Below are positions 21,664-34,483 of a stretch of DNA of 64,000 nucleotides, piece by piece. The DNA comes from Burhinus oedicnemus. Its lineage: Eukaryota; Chordata; Aves; Charadriiformes; Burhinidae. Both the position numbers and the translations under genes were made by a program. A model generated the notes under the pieces. The model did no database searches and was not told the DNA's origin. It saw nothing but the letters and a program-made list of their open reading frames with translations. Where the stretch lies: positions 187,406 to 251,405 of the forward strand of contig VFFE01006098.1 of the NCBI GenBank assembly GCA_008921705.1, in the 5' to 3' direction. Each line of letters begins with the position of its first letter. Within the stretch, counting starts at the first letter, position 1.

Positions 21664-22965
21664 GTTGGGGGGGGGGGATATGGAGCCTCCGGGGCTGAGG
21701 CTGCCCAGGGGCGAGTCTGAGGGCGGCGGGGCCGTGGGTGCGAGGGGCAGAGCGCGGTGACGGTACGGGTGCGGGTGTGAGGGCTGGGTTAGGAGCGTGT
21801 TGAGGGGACGACAGGGGCTTGGGTGTCCCTGGTTGAGTGTGCGCAGGGGCGAGTCTGAGGGAAACAGGGGTGTGGGCGTGAGGGGCTCATCTAAGGGGGT
21901 GTAGAGGGCTGGGTGGAAGCCGCGGAGGGGGGGGACAGGAGGGATTTGGGTGCGGAGGGGGGGGTCGGGGAGCTTGTGGCTGTGAGGGAGGGTGACAGGA
22001 GCGTGGGTGTGATGGGCTGAGGGTGCACAAGGCCAGGTCGGGGCTGCGTGAGGGAGGCCTGGTAGCGATGGGATGTGGGTGTCGGGTGCCCCAGCGAGCC
22101 GCCGGTGGTGAGTATAGGGTGTTTGTGCCACAAAGAGGTGCCTCTGAGGGGACAGGATTTGGGGTGTTGGTTGCCGGGGTCGCACAGGGGTAACTGGGGG
22201 TCAGTTGTGAGCCTAAGGGGCTGTGGCTGTGTGGGAGCAGGGATGTGGGTGTAGGACACTGGGTAGGTGTGGGTCTGGGCGCAGTGGACGGCACAGGGCT
22301 GAGCCTGGGAGGTGGTGGGGTGTGAACGCGAGTGACTGGGTTTACACGGCAGTAGGTCTGGAGAAGAAGGTGAAGCTGGGGGGGGATTAAGTAGGGGGAC
22401 ATATTAGGGGCAGCAGGGGTAAGTTTGGGGGCTGTATAAGTAGAAGTCTGAAGGATGGTGGGTGAATGAGGGCTGGTTTTGGATGTACATGAAGGTGGGT
22501 GGTGTCAGAGGCAGATGGGAGCAGTGAGGAGCGGGTGCCACAGCTGGAGGATGGCGTGGGTGTGGGGCCAGTTCCTGGGTGGGGGCAGATACAGGAAGAA
22601 CACTGACATGCAGATGGGGGACTGGATCTGGCTGGGAGCAGATTGGAGTGGGAGAGGAAGGGTGTGCAAGCAGGTGTTAAGGCTGGGTGGAGGCAGTAGG
22701 GGTGTTTGGGGAGGTTCGAGCAAGCTCATCGTGGCACATAGTATAAGCAGATGTTGGTTTTGGTTAAGGGTGAATTTGGGAGACGTATGCGCGGGGGAGA
22801 GAAGCAGCATCTTAAAGGGGGTGGCTGGCATGTGGGGAGGCTCAGCTTTTGGGGCAGAGGAGTGTGTGCAGGAGTGGTGCTGGCTTTTGGGGAGGGACAG
22901 TGGGAATAACAGCCTGGTGGAAGGAAGCTCCCGGGTTTGTTGGAGGACAAGGCCAGAGCTGGGCA
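21664..22965 (+). repeat. G-rich degenerate repeat tract at the start of intron 1
   Basis: About 1.3 kb in which the plus strand is strongly G over C, with many runs of 3-11 G (longest at 21667-21677). It is built from loosely repeated units such as 'gaggggctgggtg', 'caggagggatttgggtg' and 'ggggcgagtctgaggg'; the last occurs at about 21707 and again at about 21846. It has abundant G-quadruplex potential on the non-template strand just downstream of the promoter. The same tract creates long Pro/His/Leu-rich minus-strand open frames of 171-294 codons, because C-rich sequence lacks stops. These are not genes. Confidence 0.75.
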
Positions 22966-23951
22966 GCTGAAGGGGATTGAACAGGACAGGGGATGGTGTG
23001 AGGGTCCTGCCTCTGGGCAGGGGAATTTTATTTTTTTTTTTTTGAGAAAAAAGACTAAAGGGTGGTTCTGGGCACCTCCTGGCTCTGTGGTTCTTCAGGC
23101 CATGTGCATATGTGAGTGTGCAGGAGGAGGGTGATCTTTGGGCTGTGCGATACTGGAAAGTGCATTGCCTGCAGTGCTGAGCCCAGTTCCGGTGGTGATG
23201 GATACTCAGTTGTGTTGTGTGTCTGAAGTCCATCCCATAGGATAAGAAATTGGAAATCTTCAAGGGAATAGGCTGGAAGTGCACCTTGGCTTCTCTGTAT
23301 AAACTTAGGTTTTCAGTGGAAGGGGTTTCTGTAAGACGGTTATCTGCTTTGTTTTTATCAGCTGTGGCAGTGAGAGAGCCAGTGTGTGTGTCTGCACCTG
23401 TTAGGTGAATTCCCTGGGCAGAGCTGGTTCCTGGAAAAGAAGGAAATGAAAAAAGGATGATTATTGTAGCCAGCGATTGCTTTCTTGGAGACCTCCTTAT
23501 GGAGAGTACTAACCACCCTTCAATGATGCTTGCTGTAGATTTGGGGGAAGGAGAGCTGTCTGTGTAAGCTGAGGAGAAAAAATACTTTGTGTGCTTTAGG
23601 AGTTGAGGTTTCTATTTTTTTATTAGTATTTTTTGACAGTCTGTAGATGGGTGTGTATGCAGCTAATTTGAAAGGGGTTTTATGTGGGAACGGTGCCAGG
23701 CTAGGCAAGCCCTGGAAGTTGAAAACTTCCTTTTTGTTTTTTGCCACTGCCATGATAAGAATTTTCTTCTAGTTGAGAGAAAGCCTTGTGAAGTAGCCAC
23801 TTACCTGTAACTTTCCTGAGTGTTTTAGGATATTGGTCATTTTAAGGGGACTAGATCTGAATAAAGGCAGAGTCGTCTTTTCTGAATGGCAAAACTGGGG
23901 CTGCTGAGTAAAATAGAATTGGTATATATCCACTACTAATGGCCTTCTTCT

Positions 23952-23974
23952 CCACCCCCCCCACCCCACCCCCC
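23952..23974. repeat. C-rich low-complexity run
   Basis: 'ccacccccccccacccc' followed by a further C run, interrupted by single A residues. It is simple sequence inside intron 1. Confidence 0.85.
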
Positions 23975-26518
23975 TTTTGATAAATCTTCTTGTTTCTTTT
24001 TCACATAAAATTTTGGTCTAAAATTTTGGCTAAAAATGTGTGGTTTTCTCTCTAGGTGTTTTATTTAGCTGTTTGTTTATTTATTAGTGAGTTGAAGTTT
24101 CTAGTAATGTTTTTAAACTTTGAGCTCCGACTGATGTCTTTAGCAATGTTTAGAGCTTTGCAGTCACAACTTTCACATGCCTTGAGTTTACTGTGTCTCC
24201 TGTCAGAAATGGCATCGCAGGGGTGTTTTTTTGGTGTGTGGTAGTCAAGAACTTCACTTTAAAAGCTTGATGAGTGTTATTAGATGCTGTAGGTACAAAT
24301 GGGAAGTAGAAGGGCAGGTGAAAATTATTTTGTAACTTTGTTATATTCCACATGCTTATCTGCTTGACTGAGAGATGTAATTAAATTTGGCATGTTAATC
24401 TTCCTGTCCTTATCTAGATGTATACGATGACTATATTTGTGGCCTTGACTTTTTTTTTATGCTGAACACTGGGGTTGTCATGATACAACTTGTGCTTCAC
24501 TGACCTACTAATCCCTCACATCTTCCTGTGTGAGCAGCAAAGAATGAACATTGTAGTTTCATGTTGCAGTCCGCTAATATTCTACCTGCCTTCTTCATTG
24601 GAAAAGTCTATTTAGACTGCAGTTAGAAATATGGGTAACCAACCTGGAGTTGACCATTTTCTTTCTCGTTTCACCCAAACTGCAAAAGGGGAGATGATAT
24701 GCAGTGTGTTACTGTTCTAATGCTGATGTGTGGGTTTTTTTTAAGGATGTGGTGTGTGCTGTGACTTCCTAAAAAGAAAGAGGCATAGCAGAAGTGTACC
24801 TGCATGTGGTTTTGTTAGTGATTGTTCTTGGTTGTAGGAGTGGCTTCTGAGAAAACCCTGACCCCTGCACAAATCGGTGATGCTCTTGCGGGGTGTAGAA
24901 GATTGAGTTATGAAGGACTTCAGGTGACTTTATTTTTTTAAGATACGGAACCAGCCACCTGAGTTCTTTAAAGATAAAGACTAAGATCTTGGTTTTATGG
25001 GAAGCTGAAATAGAAAATATAGGATGTGCCTGATGCACTTGTGTTTTCTATTTCTGTACAAACCTCCAGTGGGATTCTGTGCTGGCTGGAGTCTGCTGTC
25101 GGTCAGTGTCTTCAAGCTGCCATAGTCTGGGCAGGAGAGGACTACTGCTGTGAGGCTGTCTGCTGGGAGGGATGAGACGTCTCCCAGTCACAGAGCTGCA
25201 GCCGCACGCGGGAGATAACATTTTCAAGCAGTGGGAGCTCAGGAGCACCAAATGTGAGAGTGAACTTGCCAGCGTTCGGTGTTGTACAGTCAAAAGGATG
25301 TTGCAGGCTTTGAGACCACAGTCTCTTCAAAGCACTTTCTGTATCTCAGTGACACAACCTCTTGTCCTGCTTGAATTGAATTGTTTCAGTCGGCTGTCTG
25401 ATGAGCAGCCAGACAAGGACTGCTGAGGGAGGTAAAGTGCAGGTTAAGAAATGACCGCTATTTTACATAGATTTATTGGTGAGAGATTGTAGAGGATTTG
25501 ATTAACAAATTCAGGATAGTGCTTGGCTTCTGGAACAGTAATTGTATGCAAATTGTGTATATAGGCACACTGATGGGTGATTTGATGTATGACTGTAGCT
25601 GAAAATACGAACAGACTATATTTTGACTATATAATGAAATACCAAATGATTCCAGAAAACTGGTTTTTGTGTGTAAAAGCACTGGTTCTCCTTTCATGGT
25701 AGTACTTTTTTGAGGTGAGAGATTGAAAATGCTAAGCAGTGCTTAGCAATGCAACATGACAGTTGGGGGGGAAAAAAAAAAAAGATTAGAGTGTATCTTT
25801 TAAACTACCTTTTTATTAATTTAATGGAGGCAGTTATGGGCTGCTGATTGAACATTATTAAGGAGTTGGTGGTAATACAGCGTCCTTGGCCAAAGAATAT
25901 TACAGCGAAGAGGAATTTTATCTCTAGAAGATAAACCTGAGTTGCTAACTGGCAAAGAACTGTCATAGTTCCCATTCTTAAATAAATGGGAACTTTTAGT
26001 CAAAAGCTAGTATACAAAGCCATTGTCTTGAAAAGCTACCTGATGCAGTTTAAAGCTTTAGGAAAGTCAAGAAACTACTTAATATATTTAAGGATGTTGG
26101 CAATTTGAATCAAATTAGTTTAAGTGCTTAAATTAGATTTGGGTGCTGCATTTGTGCCTGATCACCATTCTGTTTTTCTCTTTTCATTAGTACATTATCG
26201 TGCTTTAAAATGATTTTCTCTTCCATGTTGCTCTGTGAAAGGCTTGCTCAAATGTTGTGCACTGGTAATAAAATAATAAGCTATTCAAGCAGGAAATATT
26301 TAGGGATTATCAATTTTAAAGAACACACTGGGGAAAAAAGAACCTTTATACGCTTTTAGTTAGTTTTTGGAGGCATTATTTCCAACTCTGGGTTTGTAAT
26401 TTTGCTAGGAGGTGTGGGTGTGTATATCTGTCTACGTATGCATATCTATATTTCTATCTACGCGTATTTAAATAGTCTGTTCATTGAGAGAGAAACTCAT
26501 GGCTAATACTTCATCTGA

Positions 26519-26553
26519 ATTCTCACTGTTTTATTGTTATTCTCACTGTTTTA
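26519..26553. repeat. Direct duplication of a 15-mer
   Basis: 'attctcactgtttta' is at 26519-26533 and again, identical, at 26539-26553, separated by 5 bases. It is probably a replication-slippage duplication. Confidence 0.85.
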
Positions 26554-27265
26554 GTGGACGGTCTGATGTTTTACTAGGGCTGTTTTAAGAACAAAAATTC
26601 GTCCGTGAAATAATTCAGTATTTTTGAAATATCTGAGATGTTATACACTTTTTGCCTTGCACGGAACAGCAAGCATAAATATTTGACTTGCACGAGGTTT
26701 TGCTAATGTTTGCAATAAGCTCATTTCTTATCATTACTTTTCAGTCTGCTTTATAGCAAGGAGTTGATAGCGGAAAATTCAGAACAGTAAGACAATGCAG
26801 TGCACACTAGATCCTTCCCGTCATCTCTGCTTCATGCATTTCAAACGTCTTCACTGTTGGAGCATTAGTTATTGGAATTATTGAACGGCTCATGGTTTCA
26901 ACCTGTGAGAGAGAGGAGTAGCGTCCGGATGCTGTCTTCCTGCTAAGCATGTCTGAGCATTGAGACCTCCGGGAATGGTGCAGGTAGAGGATAACGTTCC
27001 TCTGCCTGTCAATTCCAGGAACATGTCACTGCCTCAGACTTGATTGCAAATGCCTCCTTTTCTGCAGTGGTCAACAGGAAAGACATTTCTGTCTCATTCC
27101 TCTCTGCCTGTTTGAATATCAGAGAATAGCCGCCTGTGTCACTTTGGCAGAAGTTGTCTGACAAGGCACTGGATTTTTCCATTATTTCACAGTCTCAGTC
27201 TCTTCTTTCATTATGGATCCAAAATAAGCTCATGTCCAACCAGGTGCTCGTTACCATCTTAGTAA

Positions 27266-27294
27266 ATTTATGTTAACATTATGTTAACATAAAT
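27266..27294. repeat. 29-bp perfect palindrome
   Basis: The arm 'atttatgttaacat' (27266-27279) is followed by a single central T (27280) and then by its exact reverse complement (27281-27294). Each arm contains a GTTAAC core. Bases just outside the arms do not pair. It could form a hairpin in RNA or single-stranded DNA, or present paired binding sites. Confidence 0.9.
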
Positions 27295-30200
27295 GTATTA
27301 TTCAGTTATCAACAAATGACTGAGGTTAGCACTGTTTTCACAGAAACAGCATTTTTTTTTAAGCTTTCAAAAGAACGAGGACCAGCAATGCTTTTATTGT
27401 GCATCCTGATGAAGTTAAATAACATTTGGAATGCATATGATGGATTTCACTTTCCTGGCTTGTTCCTCTGAAGCTTTTGTGAGCAATCAAATTTAAAACC
27501 ATGAGCTTGCTGCACCTAACGTAAGTGTCTATGAAGATCCATGCTGAAAATCCTCTCTATATTGAGATAATGCTGCTGCTGACCAAACTGTTGTATTATT
27601 GCATTAATTTATGATACCCTTGGGTGCTCTCTTCTTAAACAGCTGGTTTCCTTGAAGAAGTTTTTTCCAATTTGAAGCACAACGCTTGGAATTAGCTTCT
27701 TGATCTGGTAGAGCTTTGCTTTTTTTTTTTTTCTGCACTCAAAATGTTCTCTGCAAGTAGTTCTTTAGGAGCTCTTAAATTGCATCTACTAAAGCACAGT
27801 GAAAAGATACAGTAAAAAAATGTGGAAGATGGGATTGAGAATTATGTGATTTTGTAGGTAAAGTGGGTTTGGTGGAGGAGGAGCGAGTGGCTGTAAACTG
27901 GAATTCACCATAAGAAAGACCGCAACAATTTTATTACAGTACTTTGTTCTTGTATAGCCATGTGTTAACATCTGCCTGTGTAACCACTGTAGTGTCTTGA
28001 AAGCAGGGCAGGAAAATTTGGTAATTGATTTTACAGCACAGAACAGATATGATAATTTGCTTTTGTGCATGGCTTTGAATCAAATACTCATTTAGTCACT
28101 GAAATACTGAACCAGTAATGATGTTTGCTTTTTGTTTCCTGCTTTTGTTCCCTTGCTTCGTTTGTGGCTGATCCACATGGAGTTTCTTTACAGTCTACTT
28201 GAGACTGTCGCTGATGCCCTTCCCTCCCTTAGCTTAAAATAAATATTTATTTAATAGAGACATAGGTTGCTGCAAGGGTTTTGATGGATTTGCTGCATGT
28301 GTACAATTCAGGGCACGGTTTTGGCTTGTAGAACCTGATATCATTGGGACTCTCAAAACGGAAGGGCTCCATCCTGATGGTGAAGTCATGAAATCGTTAG
28401 GGATGGGAAGAGACCTTAATTGCACGCTGAACAGTCTTCATGTGAAAATCTGATAAGCTAAATTTGGTACATCGGAATAGTGGGGGATTTTTAGAATAAT
28501 GTTTTAAAGAAAATGGACTCAGTATTTTTGGCTGATAATAGCCTTAGTGCATCTCGCATGACAAAGAATTTAAATGTTTTACTGATTGGCTGAGCAATAT
28601 TCCTGCTAAAGAAGGGCAGCTGATCTCTAAATCAGATTGTATGAGCTACTTCTAAGACACACCAGGATCTACTTAATGTTCCTTGTACTGGTTGTGGCTT
28701 AATTCGGTAAAACAGGTTTCCTGCAGTATTGTCAGATTCAGAATTTTCAGTTCTCTGAAAATGCAGAAGTGGAATTGAGCTGGTTTCAGGGAGATCATGG
28801 TAGTGGAGGTGGTCCAAGGGTTTTCCAATGTATAAACTACCTTTTTTCTCTGCCATGCCTGCTGAGCTCATAGCTGCAGAAGAAATAGTGGTGTACACGA
28901 CAGTCATCTCGGACGTGCTTCTTGCATGTCGTAAAAATGAAAATAGGGGTCATTGCTTCATGTAGGTACAGAGTGTTACATGTCCCGTTATGGGTGAAAA
29001 TTACCTGTAATGTCTTTTACTATTAGCTATGCCATTCAGCTTTCTGGAGAGACTAATGCAGGATGTATGAACACAGCTGTGAAAATTCCAGTTTTTCTAT
29101 TATTTGTCTTCTCTTTCTATTTCCTGTTTTTCAGAAACATTGTTTTTTTCTTTGCTAGTTTCTGTAATCTGAAAGGACACAAAATAAGGAAGGCTACATT
29201 AGGAAAGCACCCTTTTGAAGATTTTATTAGTCAGTGTGTGTATTGCATGAAAATTTAATATCCGTCTCCAAGGTGGTGCTTGTCTACTCAAAGTATAAGA
29301 AGCCTGGCACAGACGAATTAGCATTTTTTGTAAACTCCTTTTATGAACTAAGATACAGAAGGTGAGAACTGTTTTTCCATTCAGAAAATTTAGGTTGGAT
29401 TTAATATTATTTTATTGTGAAGTGAAAGAATAACTATGTCTTCAATTACTCTGCTTTTAAAGCTGTGGCAGTTTTCATCCCTGCTGTTTTTCAGTCATTA
29501 GTATTGCTATAAAAAAAAAAATTAGACCTGCAGTGGATTTAGCTTTGTTGAGTTGCTGCTGGTATAATATATAACTGTGTATTGAGTGGTTTTTGTTTTG
29601 GTTTGGTTTTTTTTTTCCCCAACGTATTTGTGCGTCTGTCATTATATGCTTCCTTTCACAGTTTTGTAATGCTGTAAGTGTTGGTATTGTGGCACTGTTG
29701 CCAGATATTTTGAATGTAATTGTCTTATCTGGAGAAAATCTATGATTGATGTTCACCCTGTGCACAATTTTTGGATTTCATTGCTTGTTACGATGGACAA
29801 CAGGTTTGAGTTCTTCTAAAATAAACTTTTCAACATGGCTTTGTGAAGGTCTTTCATAGCAATGTGCAGCGTGTTTCCTGCCAAAGTTGTGCACCTGCCT
29901 GGTTAATGATTAATTTACATGACTGATACACTATTAATGCAGAGGGGAGAGTGTCACGTGAATTTTATAGTGATTTCAGAGCCGAGTATCTCCAGTGTCT
30001 GCCTTTGTTACATACTTTGATCTTGGGTGGAATCAGCAAAGGCGATGCCAAGAAAAAGATTTCTAGCCATTGCAAGACCTGAGATGCAAAGTAGTATGGG
30101 GCTGAAATGCTGACTGTGCAGGTCAGCGTTACAAGAAAAAATTCAGGGAAAACTCCTGTGTTATTTCCCAACAAAGACTTCTGTGCTGCTAGAAAACAGC

Positions 30201-33200
30201 TATTCTACTGTATCCAGATTGTGAGCAGACATCGAAGTTGCTGGTCTGCTGGAAGAAAAGTATTGAATTCCAAATAATATATTGGGAAATAATTACTTTT
30301 GAGGTCACTGACGGTTCTGTGATTTTTTTATTTTTTTTTTTTTCAAATGGAGTTTAGGAACAGGTGTAATTGTAAGGTCAGTTGCTTTTATTTTTGTTGA
30401 AAAATTTGGAACTGAATTTATTGTTGTACAAGATACACTCTGTTTCCAGATGCATTTATTTATAGTTGCTGCCTGCTTGCTTGACAGTATGTTAGTGCAC
30501 TTTTGTGAACTGATTGATTTGTTGCATTCAAACACGTAACAGGCAGATCTTTAAATTTGGGTCAGTCAGTGTCTGTTTCTCACAAGTCCAGGTTGCAGCA
30601 ATTCTTTAAAGTCAGTGTTTTTCATTTTGGGAATGATAATGGGTGTTTCAGTATGCCCTTGTTCAACTTTTGGAGTATGAATCATTTTGAGGAGGTGTTG
30701 AAGTGGTTCAAAGTCAAAAACAGAACTTGACTTCCCGCCTATGCACATTTTTTCTAAAACATCCATTCTTATGTTGCTGGAAATATTTTTTTTTTTTTGT
30801 TGTTGTTGTGGATATCACTGATACTCTATTAACTTGTTTTATTTGAATTTGTATGGTGAGCCCAAAGAAAACTCAGAGCTATGTAAAACATAACAACACA
30901 GTTCTTGGATCATTTGCAGCTTTTCTCAGTAACCTGAACTGTTGAAGATTTCTGGGACAGCAGGCAAATGTTGTCTCAATACGTGCATAATTCCCGAGTG
31001 TGAACGGCATAATAACAATTTCTATGCAGGTTTGGTGTTTGAATGTGAAAGGATAAGGATTCGGATTTCTGGTGGAAAACAGGAACGTGTGATCCAGCTT
31101 GAAAAGCTGTAGTGGTTTTATAGCCTGTAACTTTACTAACAGCACCTAAGGAAGAATAAAAAGGGTGCGAGGGGAGTTCAGTCCCGAAAAGGCAAAGGGA
31201 ATGAATAAATGAAGAACTGCCCAAGGTTGGCACGTTGGTTGGCTTTATAAAATGCGCAAGTCATTTCTTCTTCTCTCTGAAGTTGAGACCAAAGTGGGTT
31301 GTTTTCTGCTCTCCAGTTCTGCTTTTGAGCCCTGTCACTGGGTGGCTGTGTGCATCCCTTGGCTGGCAGGCACGGCAGTATTGGGACTTAGTGTTTGAAC
31401 CAGAGCTAAATGGGAGAGGGAGAGGTGTAATGATGCGCTTGTGCCAGCCCAGGGGTTGAGGAATGGTGGATGGCTGCACAGATTGAAATCTCTGCAGGGC
31501 TTTGGTCACTGTGAGCTGTAACAAGGCTTATGGGTAAGAAAATGTGGGTGCCCCTTGCTTAATGCTAGCTGGAAAAGAGGCGCAGTGTGTTCTGGTAGCT
31601 TGGAGGTAGAGAGCAGCTTTTCTTCTTTGTCCACGTTTCCTGGTAATACCTTTTTAAGCAAAGATACTCAGGTTTTATATTGCTGTAAGTTGTGGGAGTG
31701 TCTCCTGAAAGAAAAGGATGGTATCACAGGCAGCCTTACTTTTTTGTTTACCCTTCTTCAGGTCTGCCAAAGCTCGAAGTACCACCATGTCAGTTTATCT
31801 GTGTTTTACTTTAAAAAAGTTTGGGGTGTAGCCACAACATTCAGAGGGTGCAATTCCTTTGAGAATAAATGACCACACAACTTTAGGAATCAAACAGAAA
31901 CACAGTTCATGATCTAATCTTCTTGGTTTGGTTTCCCTACCTATGAAACAAGGACAAGTTATTTATATGTTTCAAAGATGTTCTGATGATGACACTATTT
32001 ACATAGGAATTTGGTGGTTTAGAAGCCATACTTTAATGGCAGTTTTGCATGGCAACTGGTATCCAACTTGTCTATTCTGAGAATAATACTGTCCTACAGA
32101 AGAAATGTGGTTAATGTTACTATAAATATGCCTAAATCATCTTCAGTAAGGCTTATGAAAAAGGATATTGTGTGTTAAAAGTAATGAAGTTTAAATGTGA
32201 TCTGAATTTCTCTATTCAGTGCTGACAGGAATTTGTCATGTGGAATTCAAAGAAAAAAAAACAAACCCCAGTGTGAAAATCGTGATAGCTGATCAAAGCT
32301 GGTCAAGGCATCAGAATATCTTCTGTGCCTGAGGTTTGCTTGTTTTCAATAGAAGATGTGTATGTATGAGAGTATGCGTGAGTTGAGACGTCATGCTGGA
32401 CAAGACATCCTTTGCTGTACTCCCAGCCTCCAAAAACCACTGATCTTTCAGCATCTCAAGGCAGCTAGGACAGAAACATGGTGAAACATGAGTGCAGAAA
32501 TGAAGGTATAGTGGCTTACCCTATAACATTGTATACCAGGCCTCCTCAAGCAATGAACTGTGGTGAGCCGTATTTTACCACGAGGTTCACCAAAGCTGGT
32601 GAGATCTTACAGAAGGTAGACTGCTGGTGATGCTGTCCTGCACACCTGCTGTGGTGGAGAACAAGGAGCATCCTCCAGAGCAAGTTGCTATGGCTGGTCT
32701 GGAGGTTCTCTCTGGGAAGATGGAGGGAGGTTTTCCCTTTTTTGTAAGTTGATGTAACTTCATGCATCTTGTTCTGGACTAAAACCACAGCTACTGGGCT
32801 AAAAACACAGGCTGTGCCATGGGACTCAGGGCACGCACAACTGCCGTGATCCAAATACTTCTGCAGTTCCCATCTTCTTCTAACTTTTGTGTTTGTCCTC
32901 AGTCCCTAGATCTTTCTCTACATGTTGGCTTTATACAGCCTTCTAGGAAGCAGCTGTGTTTCTGTGATCTCTTGAAGAAGGATTTGAGAGCTTCTCTTTA
33001 CACCATGTGTGAGGAGGAGGGAAAGACATTCTGCCCTGTTCCTTTGCAGACCCACTGCACTTTGGTAATGGTTGTATGGAGTGAGCTTCCCCCTCTCCTC
33101 TGTAGACCCTGATTCTGTAGCATTACCTGAAAAAGAGATTTATTTTTTCCTCTGTTGAGGCTGGAGAACAAGACAAGGCAGCTCTTACAAACGGATTCCT

Positions 33201-33938
33201 TGCTTTTACCTGTGGATTTGAAGAAAAAATTCTGTAGGAGACAACTGTGTATGTGTCCATTGATTTCTGTTTACACTTTATTTTTATAAATTTCCTGTTG
33301 TTTTTAAGTTATGATGGAGTAATGGACATCACCAAATTTGCAAAAGCCTGAGCACTTCATAGCTAGGTTTCACGAGGTCCTCTTTGGGCATCAAGGCTGT
33401 CTTGCTTTTCTGTAGCAAGGTCAGGAAATAAGAGAACTCCTGTCATCCACTGAAGGAAATCTTACTGTTCAGGTTTAGGAAGACTTACAGGATGCTGTAG
33501 ACACAACTGGAATTGCGGATTCCTGTACTGTCTTGTAACATAAAGGTTTTGTGAATGGTGTGGACAGAGGCAACAAATTCACACTGGAAAACTAAGAGTA
33601 GCTGGATGAAGGCCACTATCCATCGATACTGGAGGAGATAAAAAACTGTGAATGATTTCTGTGGAACCTCTGACATATCTGAAGAAAAAAAGCCACTCAT
33701 TTTGCGGCCAGAAAGTATTGTGGAGGCTTAAATGCTCCCCACTTACACATGTGGTATGCGGAGTACAAGGTGCTGTGCCTAATGAACAGACCGAGTGTTG
33801 GAAGCCCTTTAGGAGTCTGGGCTTGCAATGGGCTAAAGATTTACAGCAGGTCAGGACTGTGACTTGGCACAGGTTGCTTTCCCTTTAATCTCCAATTAAA
33901 TAAGAAAACCCTGATAGCTATAATTTTAATGGGGTTAA

Positions 33939-33973
33939 ATATATATACACGCACATATATATTTATCTATCTA
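33939..33973. repeat. AT/AC dinucleotide-rich microsatellite
   Basis: 'atatatatacacgcacatatatat' type sequence followed by 'tatctatcta'. It is a short imperfect microsatellite in intron 1. Confidence 0.8.
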
Positions 33974-34455
33974 CAGTGACTGTCTGGCATTTTGACAGAG
34001 ACTCTCTGATGATGCTTAGAGTGGAAATCACTGTAGCTAAGAGTCTTTTTATAAGCTTTTCCCCTTGGTCGTACATGTTCATTATTAGCTCTTGAATATA
34101 AAGACAAAGTCTTTAAAAATAAACTCTGGAAAAAATTGGCCCTAATTAGTCTTGTGTTGCTGGAACCTCTGCGTGGAGTGAAAATAGTGGAAGTGGTAAC
34201 TTCCTAAATGTTGTTGTTGAGATGGTCGTCTTCTGGCAGTTACCTCTGTGCATCTTATGTGTAAAACACTTCTAGTGTAGATAAAGCTGTACAATTACCT
34301 AGGTGTGGAATTAAAATAATTATTGTGCAGATCACTTAATGTTCCTTAATATATAATATCCTGTTTAAGTGATGGAGCTAAGGAGAAAAGACAACCAGGT
34401 CAGCAATGTGAAATAGTTTGTCCAAAGTAGTTTTGATACATAATACACTTCACAT

Positions 34456-34483
34456 TATATATATATATATATATATATATATA
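34456..34483. repeat. (TA)n microsatellite
   Basis: Fourteen uninterrupted TA units (28 bp). It is likely to be length-polymorphic between individuals. Confidence 0.95.

Larger units (their letters stand above)
20815..21770 (+). promoter_or_regulatory. ATRN: CpG island / probable ATRN promoter region
   Basis: A sharp rise in GC and CpG density starts near 20815 ('gtgccgccgtaattcctgcg'), peaks between 21240 and 21643, and falls away after about 21770. This is the only strong island in the window. It lies on the 5' side of the plus-strand attractin exons, as expected for a broadly expressed gene. It contains GC boxes and a full CRE immediately before the N gap. No TATA box is obvious close to the likely start, in line with a dispersed CpG-island promoter. 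The exact transcription start cannot be placed from sequence alone. Confidence 0.75.

Noticed and set aside
21678..21760. ATG just after the N gap ('atatggagcctccggggctg') as a start of ATRN exon 1
   Set aside because: The frame gives a short Gly/Arg-rich peptide with no signal peptide, no EGF cysteines and no donor that would join exon 2 in the right phase.
21301..22402. Long minus-strand open frames (294 and 171 codons, plus 122) opposite the CpG island and G-rich tract
   Set aside because: They are Pro/Leu/His-rich translations of C-rich repetitive sequence that lacks stop codons. One runs through the N gap. No domain, no promoter logic.
22505..23284. 259-codon minus-strand open frame
   Set aside because: It lies in the same G-rich tract and its extension, is low in complexity, overlaps plus-strand frames, and has no recognisable domain or splice context.
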